From contig JASANG010003338.1 of the NCBI GenBank assembly GCA_030248215.1, positions 1-64,000 of the forward strand: a stretch of DNA of 64,000 nt, read 5' to 3'. The DNA comes from Enoplolaimus lenunculus (lineage: Eukaryota > Nematoda > Enoplea > Enoplida > Thoracostomopsidae). A program made the position numbers and the translations under genes. The notes beneath the pieces are model-generated. The model did no database searches, had not been told where the DNA came from, and was given only the letters and a program-made list of their open reading frames with translations. Shown here in pieces: positions 12,102 to 23,101 of this stretch. Each line of letters starts with the position of its first letter. Position 1 is the first letter of the stretch.

Positions 12102-12531
12102 AGTGGTGACCCGAATACAAGGGGGGTAATAAGAGGTCGTCCCCATTTTGAGTCTCAATCATAGGAGTCCGTATCCCTAATAAGAGTCCGTAAGCGGATA
12201 AAGTCCTTAAACCCTAATTAGAGACCATAAATGTCAATTATTTCTAATTGTAGCGCATAAATGACTCCAGGACCGAATAAAGTTGAGTTCGAAACCTTAA
12301 AGCGTACTTACGTTTGGAAAGTACATTCCTAAGTATGACCTAAAATAACCGACAGAGCAACCAACAAAAATGCTGTGGAAGGTCTGCCCAAAACAGAGAA
12401 TGACATAAGAGACGGGTGTTAGGTGCAACTAACAAAAAACGGTAGAGGGCGGGTTAAAAATAAATATCAGTCCGTAACGGAATACCGCGGTGGTACTCTC
12501 TGGAGAGGCCAAATAAATATCAGTCGTCACT
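12102..12531. mobile_element. GTGACCCGAATA-family MITE at palindrome edge
   Basis: It begins AGTGGTGACCCGAATACAAG inside the right arm and runs past the palindrome edge (12124). It shares GAGTTCGAAACCTTAAAGCG and AATAAATATCAGTC with the other copies, and its far end is shortened (CAGTCGTCACTGAG). The palindrome thus ends within a MITE terminus. Confidence 0.75.
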
Positions 12532-13924
12532 GAGGTATACAGTTTTATAAGTAAAACAATGGTACAAGTGAAAACTTGAAATTTGTTGGACTTTGTGTTC
12601 AGTGTGCCAATTTTAAGCAAATTAAGTGAAAAAATTTTCAAATCAAGTTGTTTTAATACTTTGAAGGTCGTGTAGCGGTGTGACATTAAAGGCTAATTCA
12701 ACAACAACTTTACAAATAATCATTTTTCTGTTTCCATTTCTGCTATTCTATCCGCTATGTTTTCCGCAATTTTTGAAACGACCTTGTGACCATCTCTGTT
12801 ATACTGTCTGTTTGCGCTCTGTTATTAATTATAAGAGAGGCGTTTCAAACGCGCTGTTTTCTTTACTGCTCGCGACTTATAAACCATGGTAGAAAGTATT
12901 TGGTGAAACCCTCTGCAGACAAAATGCGAATTATTTTATGCAAAAGGGATAAAATCAATTTCTTGCTAATTTATTGTGCCCGAGAAATATAACATTTATA
13001 GCTTATGCGCCATATTTTACTGTGGCTCATTTGTAATAACGGTCAATTGAGGTCCAAACACCAATCTCATATCCTTGTTCTATTTGTACCTATATCGGGG
13101 GGGAGGGCGCAGAGGCGATTCGTTCGATTGTTTTTCTAGGGGAAACAAACAGGAAGAGGGATTGCACCCCCGTCGAGTATTTAATGCGAAAAATAGCAAG
13201 GTTGTGAATTTTGTAGTATAGTGTTATTTAATGCTCTAAATGTTCACATGTAGCCTATTTTAGGCAAATTATTACTGATTTGACACAATTTGTATATCAT
13301 TTAACTGTATTTGTTTAACTCGCGGTATTTATTACTCTGTGATCTTTGAATGAGTTTCCATCTATACTTTATGAGGCGCTGGGGATGGCTTATGGCGTTC
13401 GATTTTCAATTATTTTTAATAACGAACAAAATGTTCTGGAAAAATGTTTAATCGATATGCTATGAACAGCTTTACTACAGTTTGCTAACTTCTATTAAAT
13501 AGGTATATATACTATAGGCATTCATGCATTCTAAAGACATCATAGAAATCTTCTTGCCCCATCTGCTAAGAAATGCTGGTTGCGGTACTTTACGAAAACA
13601 TTGCTTGACTGATTTCAAAGAAGTAAAATATTCAATACTTGCAAGTTAATAAGCATTTTGAGGAACAAAAATATTTATGATATATGCCTAATTACCAAGG
13701 CGAGTATTATTTACAAAAACATTACATGCTTGTTTGCAACCCCAACGCCTATCTGTCAACAGTGATACGCCAAGAAATGTGAATCATGGGCTCTTTCATG
13801 CAATTTCGGAAACATGTTAAAAGATTTGTTTTGATGCAAATTGATATGGACCAACTGCAGTTTTTCCGATACGGTCAGCAGTTGATCGAATACCTTGCGA
13901 GTGAAGCGAGAACTCAACTAATTA
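12532..13924. other. No recognisable gene
   Basis: AT-rich sequence with only short chance open frames. A G-run (TCGGGGGGGAGGG) lies near 13097. I see no repeat family or splice-bounded exon that I can support. Confidence 0.5.
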
Positions 13925-14115
13925 CACTGCAAAAAATGGTAAGTTCAATTGACTCTCTCCGAAATAGGCTTTACGGTACTATACAAACTGAGTCAAATTC
14001 AACGCCGCCAAAGTCAGACGCGTTTGCTTCAGGTGGAGTTGCACTTGACTCAGTTTGTGTAGTCCCGCAAGGCTTATTTCGGACAGAGTCAATTTGACTT
14101 ATCATATTTTGCAAA
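13925..14115. mobile_element. Fold-back MITE (GAGTCAATTTGAC family)
   Basis: It is nearly palindromic throughout. TCAATTGACTCTCTCCGAAATAGGC at the left pairs with the GGCTTATTTCGGACAGAGTC stretch at the right, with ACAAACTGAGTC and its complement inside. It is a diverged relative of 52453-52675. A 103-residue open frame overlaps it but is explained by the element. Confidence 0.75.
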
Positions 14116-17100
14116 CGAAGCTAGCAAGACCAAAAGTAATTTTGGTGTTTAATGTAAACTTTTAAGCACTCATTGCTCGTGATAGGGTGACCTCAGCCTC
14201 GCCTGGGCAGTTTTCGGAACGCCCATGGCTATCAAAAGTTTGCAAAAGTTTTACAACAAATACATTTAGGGATATGTTAGGTTATAAATTTGAGACACGC
14301 GTCACCAGATCATTCATTCACACGCAGTATTAAGTTTTTCACTGAATCATAAATTGTTTGTATGACTACTACTAGGTGACCCTCTTGAATTTAAAATTCA
14401 CCAAAGTGCATTTCATATTGTTAAACATACAATTTTATATATTATACTATATATTTCAGGAACCGATCACTGGGTAAAGCTCCCGAAATATAACGTTTGG
14501 TGTATTAAATTGAAATACTCATTTATTTGTTTAACCGCACACAATGCTCAAGCCACAGATTATATATTCTCAGAAAGGTAAACAAAGCCAGTGTATACGT
14601 TTATTAGGGATGCTCTGTTAATTTAAAATGTTTAGTTAAATCAACATTTTGCATTTCAAACGCAATAATGAGTTTGTCGCATTTTAAACAAGCGTATTTC
14701 GTTGCCATGTGAAACGAAACCGGGTAATTGTTAAATTTTTTGACCCATAATCTTTGATTGAAATATAGATTTTATATTATAATAGCTTGTTAATTTCTAG
14801 CCAGAGCAGAAAGAGTTTCAATGAAGTAAAAAAACTTACAATTATTGTCACACACTTGTTGTCTATGGTTATTTTAATAATGGCTCGCAGAATCGAAATT
14901 ATGGGAACCCAGTATGGAGGCATGGGTGGCGTTATGGTCATAGTTGGATACGCTATCCGCAGTAAGTGCTGGTAAAAATTTACTAATCTTTGACCACCAG
15001 AAATTTGGTTCATTGTGATTTAACAGAAAATAAAATTCAAACTCTTCTTACCTTTGTTGTTATTGTGACAATCCGAATATTCGGCATTTTTGCCCAATAA
15101 ACATCCTGATAATTTTTAACCGGAATTCGCAAGCATGATCCATATAAGTAAATGTATGTTGCATATTTCAATTTTAGTGTTTCCAATTTTAAATAATTGA
15201 AGCTTATTATTCAATTCGTATTAGAATTTCAATTCGTTTGTGACTTATCACCGCCGGTTGATTTTGGTTTCTAAACGCTCTTAGTTTCAAATTGAAAAAC
15301 TCAGTTGTGATTTATTTACTAGTTTCGTGTTACATGTGAACTTTTTGAAGTTCGCTGAATATTTATGCCACTTTAGCATTCTTTGACTTTCAAAATTTCC
15401 GTATGTATTAATCTAAGTTTTGTACCTAAATAGTTTAATACTAATCACACTGTCGCAGTAAAACAACAATTTCATGAGCGAAGTTCGGGTTATAAGTATA
15501 TATTCCTAGTTGCAGAACGCTTTTGCGAAATTCTTCTGACTCCTGATTTAGTAACATGATAATCATGACTGTTAGCCAACGCCCACATTGAGGGTCTGAT
15601 TAAGGTCCTTGCGCAAAAATTGACCTTCGACTCAAGTAGAATTTTCTCCGAGAGTTTGGGCTTGGGCGATTTTGGTAATGTAATTTCTCGTATTTTTGTA
15701 AAGTTGCGTTGTTCAGTTACAGCTTGGTTGCAGATTTACGGTTACTTGGAAAGCTTTGATTGCTGAGATTTTTCAAGAAGGGAGCTTAAAACCAATTTTT
15801 GACATCAGAGAAGTATTAATATCAGCAAATTCCGCAACATTTTCGTTGCTAATCTTATTTTCCCTCCGGCTCCAACAAAATTTGTTATTTCCAACTTCGG
15901 TTTTTATACCTCCAGTTGCACCATGCTGTTAGCAAGCCGAGTGTTATCGAGGAGGCAGCAGTATATAACATATGAATTTTGACACGGATTGCGAAATCCT
16001 AATCCATGGAAACAAGCATATATGTCGCGAACCGCAAGTGCTAAAACATTTCCCAAAAAGTTTAATCTTTTCAACCTAATTTAAAAAACACAAACAGGTT
16101 TTGCCGAACATTGCTTGAACTCGACTTTTAAAATCCGATTGCAAAAATTCGATTCTGAATCTTGAACATTTGGCAAAATTTGATGTCGAATCGGAACTGC
16201 TGCTGTCACCTTAGTTACAATTAATATCCTTATATTCAAAGCCTAACGGATATATCCGGATATCCAGTGTCCATCACTACGCATTTGTTTCACTAAAATT
16301 TTACCGTCTGTTGTAGAACAAAGTAAATGCTTATAAGTTTCGTAGCGAAACAGGTTTAAAGCATGCCCAAATTGAGCAATTAAATACTTTAAAAAGAGTA
16401 AAGTTTTTAGAAAAATTGCTATTTCAACGGGGGATTCAAACTACATGAGCCTCTTTTACCTGAGCCTCTTTTTGGAACAGCCGCTGGATTGTTGTTAGTA
16501 CAGTAATCGGAACTGTTTAAATTGTCAAAAATATTCGGCTGCTGGCATGTAATATATTTTTATTTCAAAACTTTAAATGTTGCGTTATGCATGTTTCCAA
16601 TCCAGAAGCTGTTCAATCAGTGAGCAACAATACATCGAAGTTTGATGACATTTAAATTTTTAGGTTCAGAATGTAATTTGTTGCCGCATCGTGTGTGCTT
16701 CAAGTTATTTGAAGTATGTATTTGAAATTTCAAGGTATATATGATTCTTAATTTTAACTAAAATACAGTTTAATTCATTGTTTATCGTTAGGCTCGGATT
16801 GAAAACTAATATCCATGACATTTCGGGTGCCAGAGCTTGTAGTTTTGCCGTTTTTTGTAGTCTTATTTTGCGTTGGAAAAGACTTAATCATCAACTTTCG
16901 GTGAACAGTACTGTATTACGTAACTATCAGCTGCCAGTAGGATCCCAGGCAATCATGAGTTACGGTGAATGTTTAGTTTTAAACAATAAAGTTTGTCACA
17001 ATTTTTAAATCGATTTGTCAAAATGAAAAAATTGTGTGGGCTTCAAACGTTGATTCAATCGCTAGATCGTCCAAATTCGCCCTTATCGTCTGTGTTAAAA

Positions 17101-18452
17101 GCGAGGCAGAAGCTTGGCGGAATTTTTAATATTAAATCTACTTGGAACAGACGCAAATCGTTTTTTGGTTCATGGATTGTAGCTTAGAATCCCATAGACC
17201 TCTGGCTACGCGCCAGTTTGAATAACCAAATTGTCTTGCTATATCAGTAAATATATTATTAATTGAGAGACCATTAGAATCGTATACAAGGAAGGTAAGT
17301 AATATAACCCCCGGAATTTCTGAAATGTCGAGAAAAATCTGTTTTGCTTTAAAATAACTTACGGGATAATTTAGGTTCGAAAATTTTTATGCTCGACCAC
17401 ACACAGTTTTTGCCTTACGAGTCAGACGCACTCCAACTGTCCCAGTGAAATAGCAGTAACTGAGCAAACTAATTAACAGATTTTGACCTATTTTCATATT
17501 CATTGTCATATTTTTTTTAGTTTTTAATGATTAACGGTGTAAATCTTTCATGTTCTCGCGACGTTCACTTATTCAGTACTATCGAATGCAGTAGCAAGCG
17601 GCGGATCTGAAAGAGTAAATAAATGATAAAATTTTTAGATGGTCAATCCGCCGAAAAAGTTTTCACCTTAGTTTTGCGGTGAAATTTTCAAAACTATAAT
17701 AATTTCATCTCCTGATTTTTGTTGCCTCGTTTGCGTCGGCCTGCCTTATGAAGCGGTCAAATTTTCCCCAACGCGCTCCACGAGTCCCTAGACCCCATTT
17801 CCATCTGTGCCATAGTCTGCAAAAAAACTTGTTTTCACACAGTATTTGGTCGCCTGTTCAGCATACGTAAGGTTTGAATCTAGCAGTGAAACGTGAGCTT
17901 GTTACAACGGACAGTTTGCCAAATTAGTACACGTTTCCTCGTCAACTTGCAAGATGTTAACGTATCGCTATCAAGCGATGCACCATTAATGCTGAATAAA
18001 AATATATTTAAACAAATTGATGGTTGTTATCGGCAACAATTGGTCAGATGGCAAGCCCGCAAAAACAGCCGTCGAGTATATATTTTCACGGAAAATCCTA
18101 ATGGATGTGCAGAGGGAATATCCAATCAATGCGGGATCTCAGTTGCATATTTTCTTGACAATAGTTTAAACTTATTTTCCTGGTATCTACTACACTGACG
18201 GAGACAATTGTGTGGAAATGGAACCGGCACGATCATGCCTCTGTTGATCGCTCAATTTTATGCCATATAGGCATGCGAACGTCGACGTAGGTATCAAATC
18301 AAGTCATATTAAAACGGTAAAATAATCATCTCATTGGATTTACAAGATTAGCAAAATATTTTGTAAAAATATCTAAAAAGTTTGAGTTCTGTAGTACTTT
18401 AATTTGAAGATCTTTCCAACATAATATGTATCAGTACTGTTTAGTTGGCTAT
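14116..18452. other. No confident gene; MITE remnants
   Basis: Apart from the possible exon at 14880 I see only short open frames, the longest about 100 codons at 17893-18198, with no recognisable motif. A diverged end of the CCGGAG-rich MITE lies near 15857-15945. The stretch at 17205-17217 (TCTGGCTACGCGCC) resembles ends of the CTAGAGGGG-type repeat. Confidence 0.4.
14880..14961 (+). CDS. Possible coding exon, unrecognised
   Basis: An ATG opens 27 codons, beginning MARRIEIMGTQYGGMGG and continuing with a short hydrophobic stretch, and ends at a strong donor (CCGCA followed by GTAAGTGC). The donor would leave one base of a split codon. A phase-compatible acceptor lies near 15515 (TTCCTAGTTGCAG), after which 14 more codons run to a stop. 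Nothing is recognisable in the peptide and there is no second line of evidence, so this is a weak call. Confidence 0.2.
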
Positions 18453-18842
18453 ACTGTGTGTTATTGCGCTGACGTAGACAGTTAATCTCGTAAAATTTTG
18501 GAAAAAATTACATTATGAACTCGTCAAATAACTTTTATAGAAAATATAAAATTTTAATATCATTGGCACGTTTACTTCAGCGACAGCTATGGACACTGCC
18601 AGTAGCGCAGCCTATGCAATAACGAGGGTAAACTTACGGGAAGCGCTACTGTGTGTTATTGCGCTGACGTATACAGTTAATCTCGTAAAATTTTGGAAAA
18701 ATTACATTATGAACTCGTCAAATAACTTTTATAGAAAATATAAAATTTTAGTATCATTGGTACGTTTACTTCAGCGACAGCTATGGACACTGCCAGTAGC
18801 GCAGCCTATGCAATAACGAGGGTAAACTTACGGGAAGCGCGA
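18453..18842 (+). repeat. Tandem duplication of about 195 bp containing an exon-like segment
   Basis: Two nearly identical units, starting ACTGTGTGTTATTGCGCTG at 18453 and 18648, differ by a few bases and one indel. Each contains a 47-base segment (18581-18627 and 18775-18821) preceded by TTTACTTCAG and followed by GTAAAC. This is the arrangement of a small exon between acceptor and donor. No gene around it could be assembled. Confidence 0.7.
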
Positions 18843-19162
18843 TATATGGCAGTAGAAGAAACCTTGCGTTGAGTAAAGCGAACGAGAAGCTAAACTCAAT
18901 TTTATGACATTAAATGCTATGAAACTTGGATTTGATAATCTGGCAACAAGCTTCTTTCGCGTCCTTTTGATGTGTCACTGGCTACTACCACGTCAACAGC
19001 ACAGCTTGTTTGCAATTGTTCAACTGGCGTACAGCGTTGAGTTCCATTTGGTTACTAGATGATTGTATTACAAATAAGATTTCTGTATCATTAACCGCAA
19101 AACTTCATTGCTTTAACCTTTTCTCACATGAATATTTTCTGTTTCCCCTAAGACCTACTTTT

Positions 19163-19232
19163 ATGCTAGGATTCGAACTCCAGTGACTGGATTGGGAGGC
19201 GTATAGCATCACCACTCAGCTATAGGAGCTTG
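19163..19232 (-). mobile_element. tRNA-like SINE fragment
   Basis: On the minus strand an A-box-like TAGCTGAGTGGTGAT is followed by a B box GAGTTCGAATCCT. The ends do not form an acceptor stem (GCTCCTA against TAGCATA), so a functional tRNA is unlikely. Confidence 0.45.
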
Positions 19233-19384
19233 ACGCTCGAGCCCGAGGGGGCATTCACGTCTTGTGGTGATTTAGTACTATGTATACGTGTTGCAATTGT
19301 TAAACACAGTGCGATATATACTATTTAACGTATATACACTGCACTGAGCTGCCTATAGGCAACTCAATGTGAGAAGGGGTTAAC

Positions 19385-19548
19385 GGCCCATGTAAAGAAC
19401 ACGGGCTGAACGGTTTTCTGTGGGACTAGAAAAGAGTAAGCTTAAGCTTTAGACAAATTTTTTTGCTTAGCTTAGGCTTAGGATTAGGTGTAGCCATATG
19501 CTTATAATACTGTGCTGCCCCTGTTCTTTACATTGGCCGCTTTAACTA
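19385..19548. mobile_element. TTAGGC-bearing MITE, complete copy
   Basis: Its terminal inverted repeats read GGCCCATGTAAAGAACACGG at the left and, reversed, GGCCAATGTAAAGAACAGGG at the right. Between them are AGCTTAGGCTTAGGATTAGG hexamers. It is 164 bp and non-coding. This is the clearest copy of a family whose interior mimics telomere repeats. Confidence 0.8.
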
Positions 19549-19656
19549 TGAATGATAATTGGTTCATATTCGTTAGCTTGGGTAGCACCTATCACTAGCT
19601 GGAGAAAGGCTGAAGTATACCTTTGCGTCAGTGAATGGTGAGGTTGATCACCATCA

Positions 19657-19823
19657 AGGGCGTCCGCACGGGACGGAACTGGGTGGGGGGGCTGTGCCCC
19701 TCAAATTTGGCTGCGTGCCCCCCAAATAGACTCGGTCAAAAAGTAAACAATCTTGAATTGCAATTGTAGAGGTCCTCCAAATTTATTCGGTGCCCCCAAA
19801 TATATTTTTCTGCGGACACTCCT
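19657..19823. mobile_element. GTCCGCA-ended MITE
   Basis: It starts AGGGCGTCCGCACGG and ends TGCGGACACTCCT, an imperfect inverted repeat, with a C-rich stretch (GTGCCCCCCAAATAGACTC) and AGTAAACAATCTTGAATTGC inside. Relatives lie at 32509-32645 and 40275-40419. Matching GATCA on both sides may be part of a target duplication. Confidence 0.65.
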
Positions 19824-21164
19824 GATCAACATAATTTTTGCATTTGATTTGTTTTACTTCTGTGCCAATTTTCAGATCCGCAATTGACGCATTTCAGAAT
19901 ATTGCCCTTTAACTCAAAAACCAGCAATATGTCAGGTTTGATTTAACAATCTCAGATTCATTCATTAACAGAATGCCGCAAATTCGGCACTATAGTTTTT
20001 AATTGTTTTTATTATTTAAATTCAGGAAAAAATTTAATTGAATCAATCTTTATAAACCGATGCCGACAGGAAATAGTAAGGCGTATTATACATGAACGAC
20101 AATTATGGCAAACTGACACTTGAAAATTAGTAACTTCCAAACAAGGCAAGATGTTGGCATAGCTGAGTCGCGAGCATTTGAAATTCTCAGCGTTGCTACA
20201 TCAGGCCAGCTTTGGAGTTTAAATTCGACATGGGAATTCTACGGACGAATTTATCATTCTACGATGGGGATCGTGGCAAAGTGTACATAATTGGTTTTAA
20301 AACGACACAAAGATACACGATGTATGTTCGAAATGCTTGATGAATTCATGGTTGCGATTTGGCTGGTGTGATTGAAAAAAGTTTGCACTGAGCATGAATG
20401 ACGCTGTTAAAGTGATTTGTAGAAAAATATTTGCCTTCCGAGTACGAGAAATAGGCAAGTTTTATTGTACAACATAGAAAAATCGACATGCATATTTCAA
20501 TGCAATTCAATAATTTGTATTTACGTCGTAGCCAAAAGCGTATTTATTTAACCATGAATCAATTGGTTATTGCATTGCTGTGAAATGCAGTGGCGGTTAA
20601 AGAAATATATGATGCAAACTCGCGCATTTGCGAAAAAACTTCGCAAACGAAGTGAGCGAAAACCAAACGCAATCACTATAGCACTAATCTAAAAATTCGT
20701 TAGGGAGGAACCTTAACATTTTATCGTAAAAAACCGTCTGATATGACGGGCTGGCGCGCCTCCGTTCCCACTTGGATCCGGCGCTTGCAGGTTATAAACG
20801 GATAGTAATAACGGAAACGGATGATCAAAATAAACGGAAATGGATGTTTTATTTTTCTGCCAACCAAATTGAGGTATGCAAACATTCACCGAGCTTTCTA
20901 AAATATTAAAGAAAAAATACCGTATACACCGAAAATTAACACCACACAAACAGATATATACACTTATTTATTTTACTTAATTTTCTACCTTTTGCCCCGA
21001 CTCCCTTCGGACAGTGTCGGGACAATTAATAGTGCCTACGTACCGCACAAAATTGTACCTACATGCTAGCTGCAGCTTCGATTTGTACACAGGTCTTTAC
21101 CGGGTGGTTGGAAAATTTATTACATTAGCGCATAACGTGGATGACCCATAACCAACTGGTCATA
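19824..21164. other. No recognisable gene
   Basis: AT-rich, with only short chance open frames. The motif GGAGGAACCTTAACATTTTAT near 20704 recurs in diverged form near 42258 and, inverted, near 27470, so it marks another low-copy repeat. Confidence 0.4.
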
Positions 21165-21575
21165 CTGTAGTGACCAGAATACGAGGGAGACTGATATTTA
21201 TTGGGCCTCTCGAGAGGGTACTCCCCTGTTATTCGGTAATGGGCTGTTACTCTGCCACCCTTCGTTACTTATATATTTCCGGTATTACCACTATCCGGTG
21301 AATGAAATGTTTTTTGCTTTGCATCAAAAGCTTGAGCGATAATGCAAAGTTACGCTTTGGAATGTTATTTTCAAAATTTAAGTACGCGTTAAGGTTTCGA
21401 ACTCAACTTTATTTGATCCTGGAGTCTTTTATGAGTCACAATGAGGAATAATTGACATTTATGGACTCTAATTTCGGTTTAAAGACTCTATCTGGTTACG
21501 GACTCTTATTAGGGATACGGACTCCTATTGATTGGGACCCAAAATGGGGACCTCCTCTTATTTGGGTCACTACAG
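21165..21575. mobile_element. GTGACCCGAATA-family MITE, complete copy
   Basis: It is 411 bp with terminal inverted repeats CTGTAGTGACC and GGTCACTACAG, flanked on both sides by TA. A TA target duplication is the hallmark of Tc1/mariner-type transposition. This is the reference copy for the family in this window and has no coding capacity. Confidence 0.85.
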
Positions 21576-22405
21576 TAAGTGCTACAACCGACATGAAGGT
21601 GGGGCGAGCGACCCACGGGGTGGGTTGCGGCGGGGCGGAGATGGCCGTTCCGCGAGGTGCGCTGCCCATAAACTGAATTTTTTCGCCGGCCTGAATATCA
21701 AAATTTTACAGTTCACACCGAATTTTTAGGTCATCCTTTTCTAAATTCACTTGTGCTGGGAGAAGAGTGTTTAACTTCGATCTCTAAAAGCTAAACACGT
21801 TTGAGAATACGGGTACGGAAAAGTTGCAAATCTTGAAGGTTTAATCAATCTGTTACTTTGTATATGCCGATGTGGCAGACTCAGTGCATAATTTTCACGA
21901 GATGCGCTGGTTATTCTCAGGCGTTGCCAAACTACAGCTTAACATGTAGAATGATCGCTTTTCTATGAGTTCTTTTAGTTGTCAATGTTTACTTCCTATT
22001 TTTTGCGTGAAAAGTCGTACACACATTTTCATGAGATTTTTTTCGCTGTCGACCTTCGTCATCAAACTATGTGAGACAGAGTGTCACTAAGATATAAACA
22101 ACTGGGAGGTTAGCAACTTTAGGCATGGTTTTAGAGCATTTCAGTTACTTGACAAATGTTAAAAATACTGCGAACTTTACATTTTGTTACATAAATTAAC
22201 CGTTGACCCACGATGTCTTTTTGTTTTGTAAGTTACTAGTATCAGCGCACCTAAGAATATACGTTTGAAAATGTTTCATAACTTTGAAACGATTTTCCAA
22301 TTTTATCTATTAAAAACTCGGGCAGTGGACAAAATTGATATTTATATTGATATCGTAGCTTAGCAGTACACACAAGCATATCTGCTAAAATTCACAACCA
22401 TCCAG
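21576..22405. other. No recognisable gene
   Basis: A short GC-rich patch (21600-21665, including GGTTGCGGCGGGGCGG) follows the MITE. The rest is AT-rich without supported features. Confidence 0.4.
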
Positions 22406-22593
22406 ACCAATGTATAGAATAGAGCCGTATTAGCAGTGTAAGTATATTCCTAAACCTAAGAATTAGCCAAACCTAGGCGTAACAATGATCTTGCACCTAT
22501 TGCATAAGCTTGAGCAAAAAATGGTCTAAAGCTTAAGCTTACTCTATTGCAGTCCCGCAGAAAAACGTTCTTATTCCAATCTTTACATTGGCC
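22406..22593. mobile_element. TTAGGC-bearing MITE, diverged copy
   Basis: Ends GACCAATGTATAGAATAGAG and, reversed, GGCCAATGTAAAGATTGG, with CCTAAACCTAAG hexamers and AAGCTTAAGCTTACTC inside, match the complete copy at 19385. Confidence 0.7.
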
Positions 22594-22817
22594 ACAACCG
22601 CTCGTGCCTGTTAGTCGGAAGCCGTCCAGTTGGTGTTATCCGTTTGCTTACTTTAGTGGCCGTTCTCATGCCTTGGAATGATCCAGAAGTAAAGTATCCG
22701 CTGGAAGATGTGTTGTTGTGTACCTATTGTTGTTCATGATGAGTCACAACAAGGCAGCGCATTTTAGTTTTCATGTAAGTAAACAACAAAGATAACGCAA
22801 CAACAGACACTTTAAGC

Positions 22818-23101
22818 CCTATTAACACGTGCAATTTTTTGCTGCGAGAACTTGCAGCTACAACTTGCAGCTACAACTTGCACTTGCAAGTTTTGTCTAT
22901 ATTCCTGTTCGAAAAACTTGCAGTTGCAAATATATAATTCTTTAAAAATCATAGTTAGGAATTTAGTTCATATTTGCGAATAACCATGCAAGTTCATGGA
23001 ATTTATTGCAGCCGCTTTCTCATTGGCTGATGAAAAATGCAAGTTCTGCGTGCAATTTGCAGCTAAGTTCTCGCAGCAAATGCTTACACGTGCCAATAAG
23101 G
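22818..23101. mobile_element. MITE with AACTTGCAGCT inverted repeats
   Basis: Its left end reads CTATTAACACGTGC, then TTTGCTGCGAGAACTTGCAG. The right end read in reverse gives CTTATTGGCACGTG, then ATTTGCTGCGAGAACTTAGC. These form about 40-base terminal inverted repeats. The element is about 284 bp and non-coding. Confidence 0.75.

Larger units (their letters stand above)
6633..12124 (-). repeat. Giant palindrome, right arm
   Basis: This is the mirror partner of 1-5497. The inner end pairs ATACTGTTCCGGAACC near 6650-6665 with the complementary bases near 5469-5484. The outer end is GTGACCCGAATACAAGG at 12106-12122, where unique flanking sequence (still inside a MITE) begins. Because the inner halves have diverged, the arm is unlikely to be a simple assembly copy of the left arm, although the identical outer halves leave that open for the outer part. 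Confidence 0.95.

Noticed and set aside
13786-14097. 103-residue plus-strand frame
   Set aside because: Its second half is the fold-back MITE at 13925-14115.
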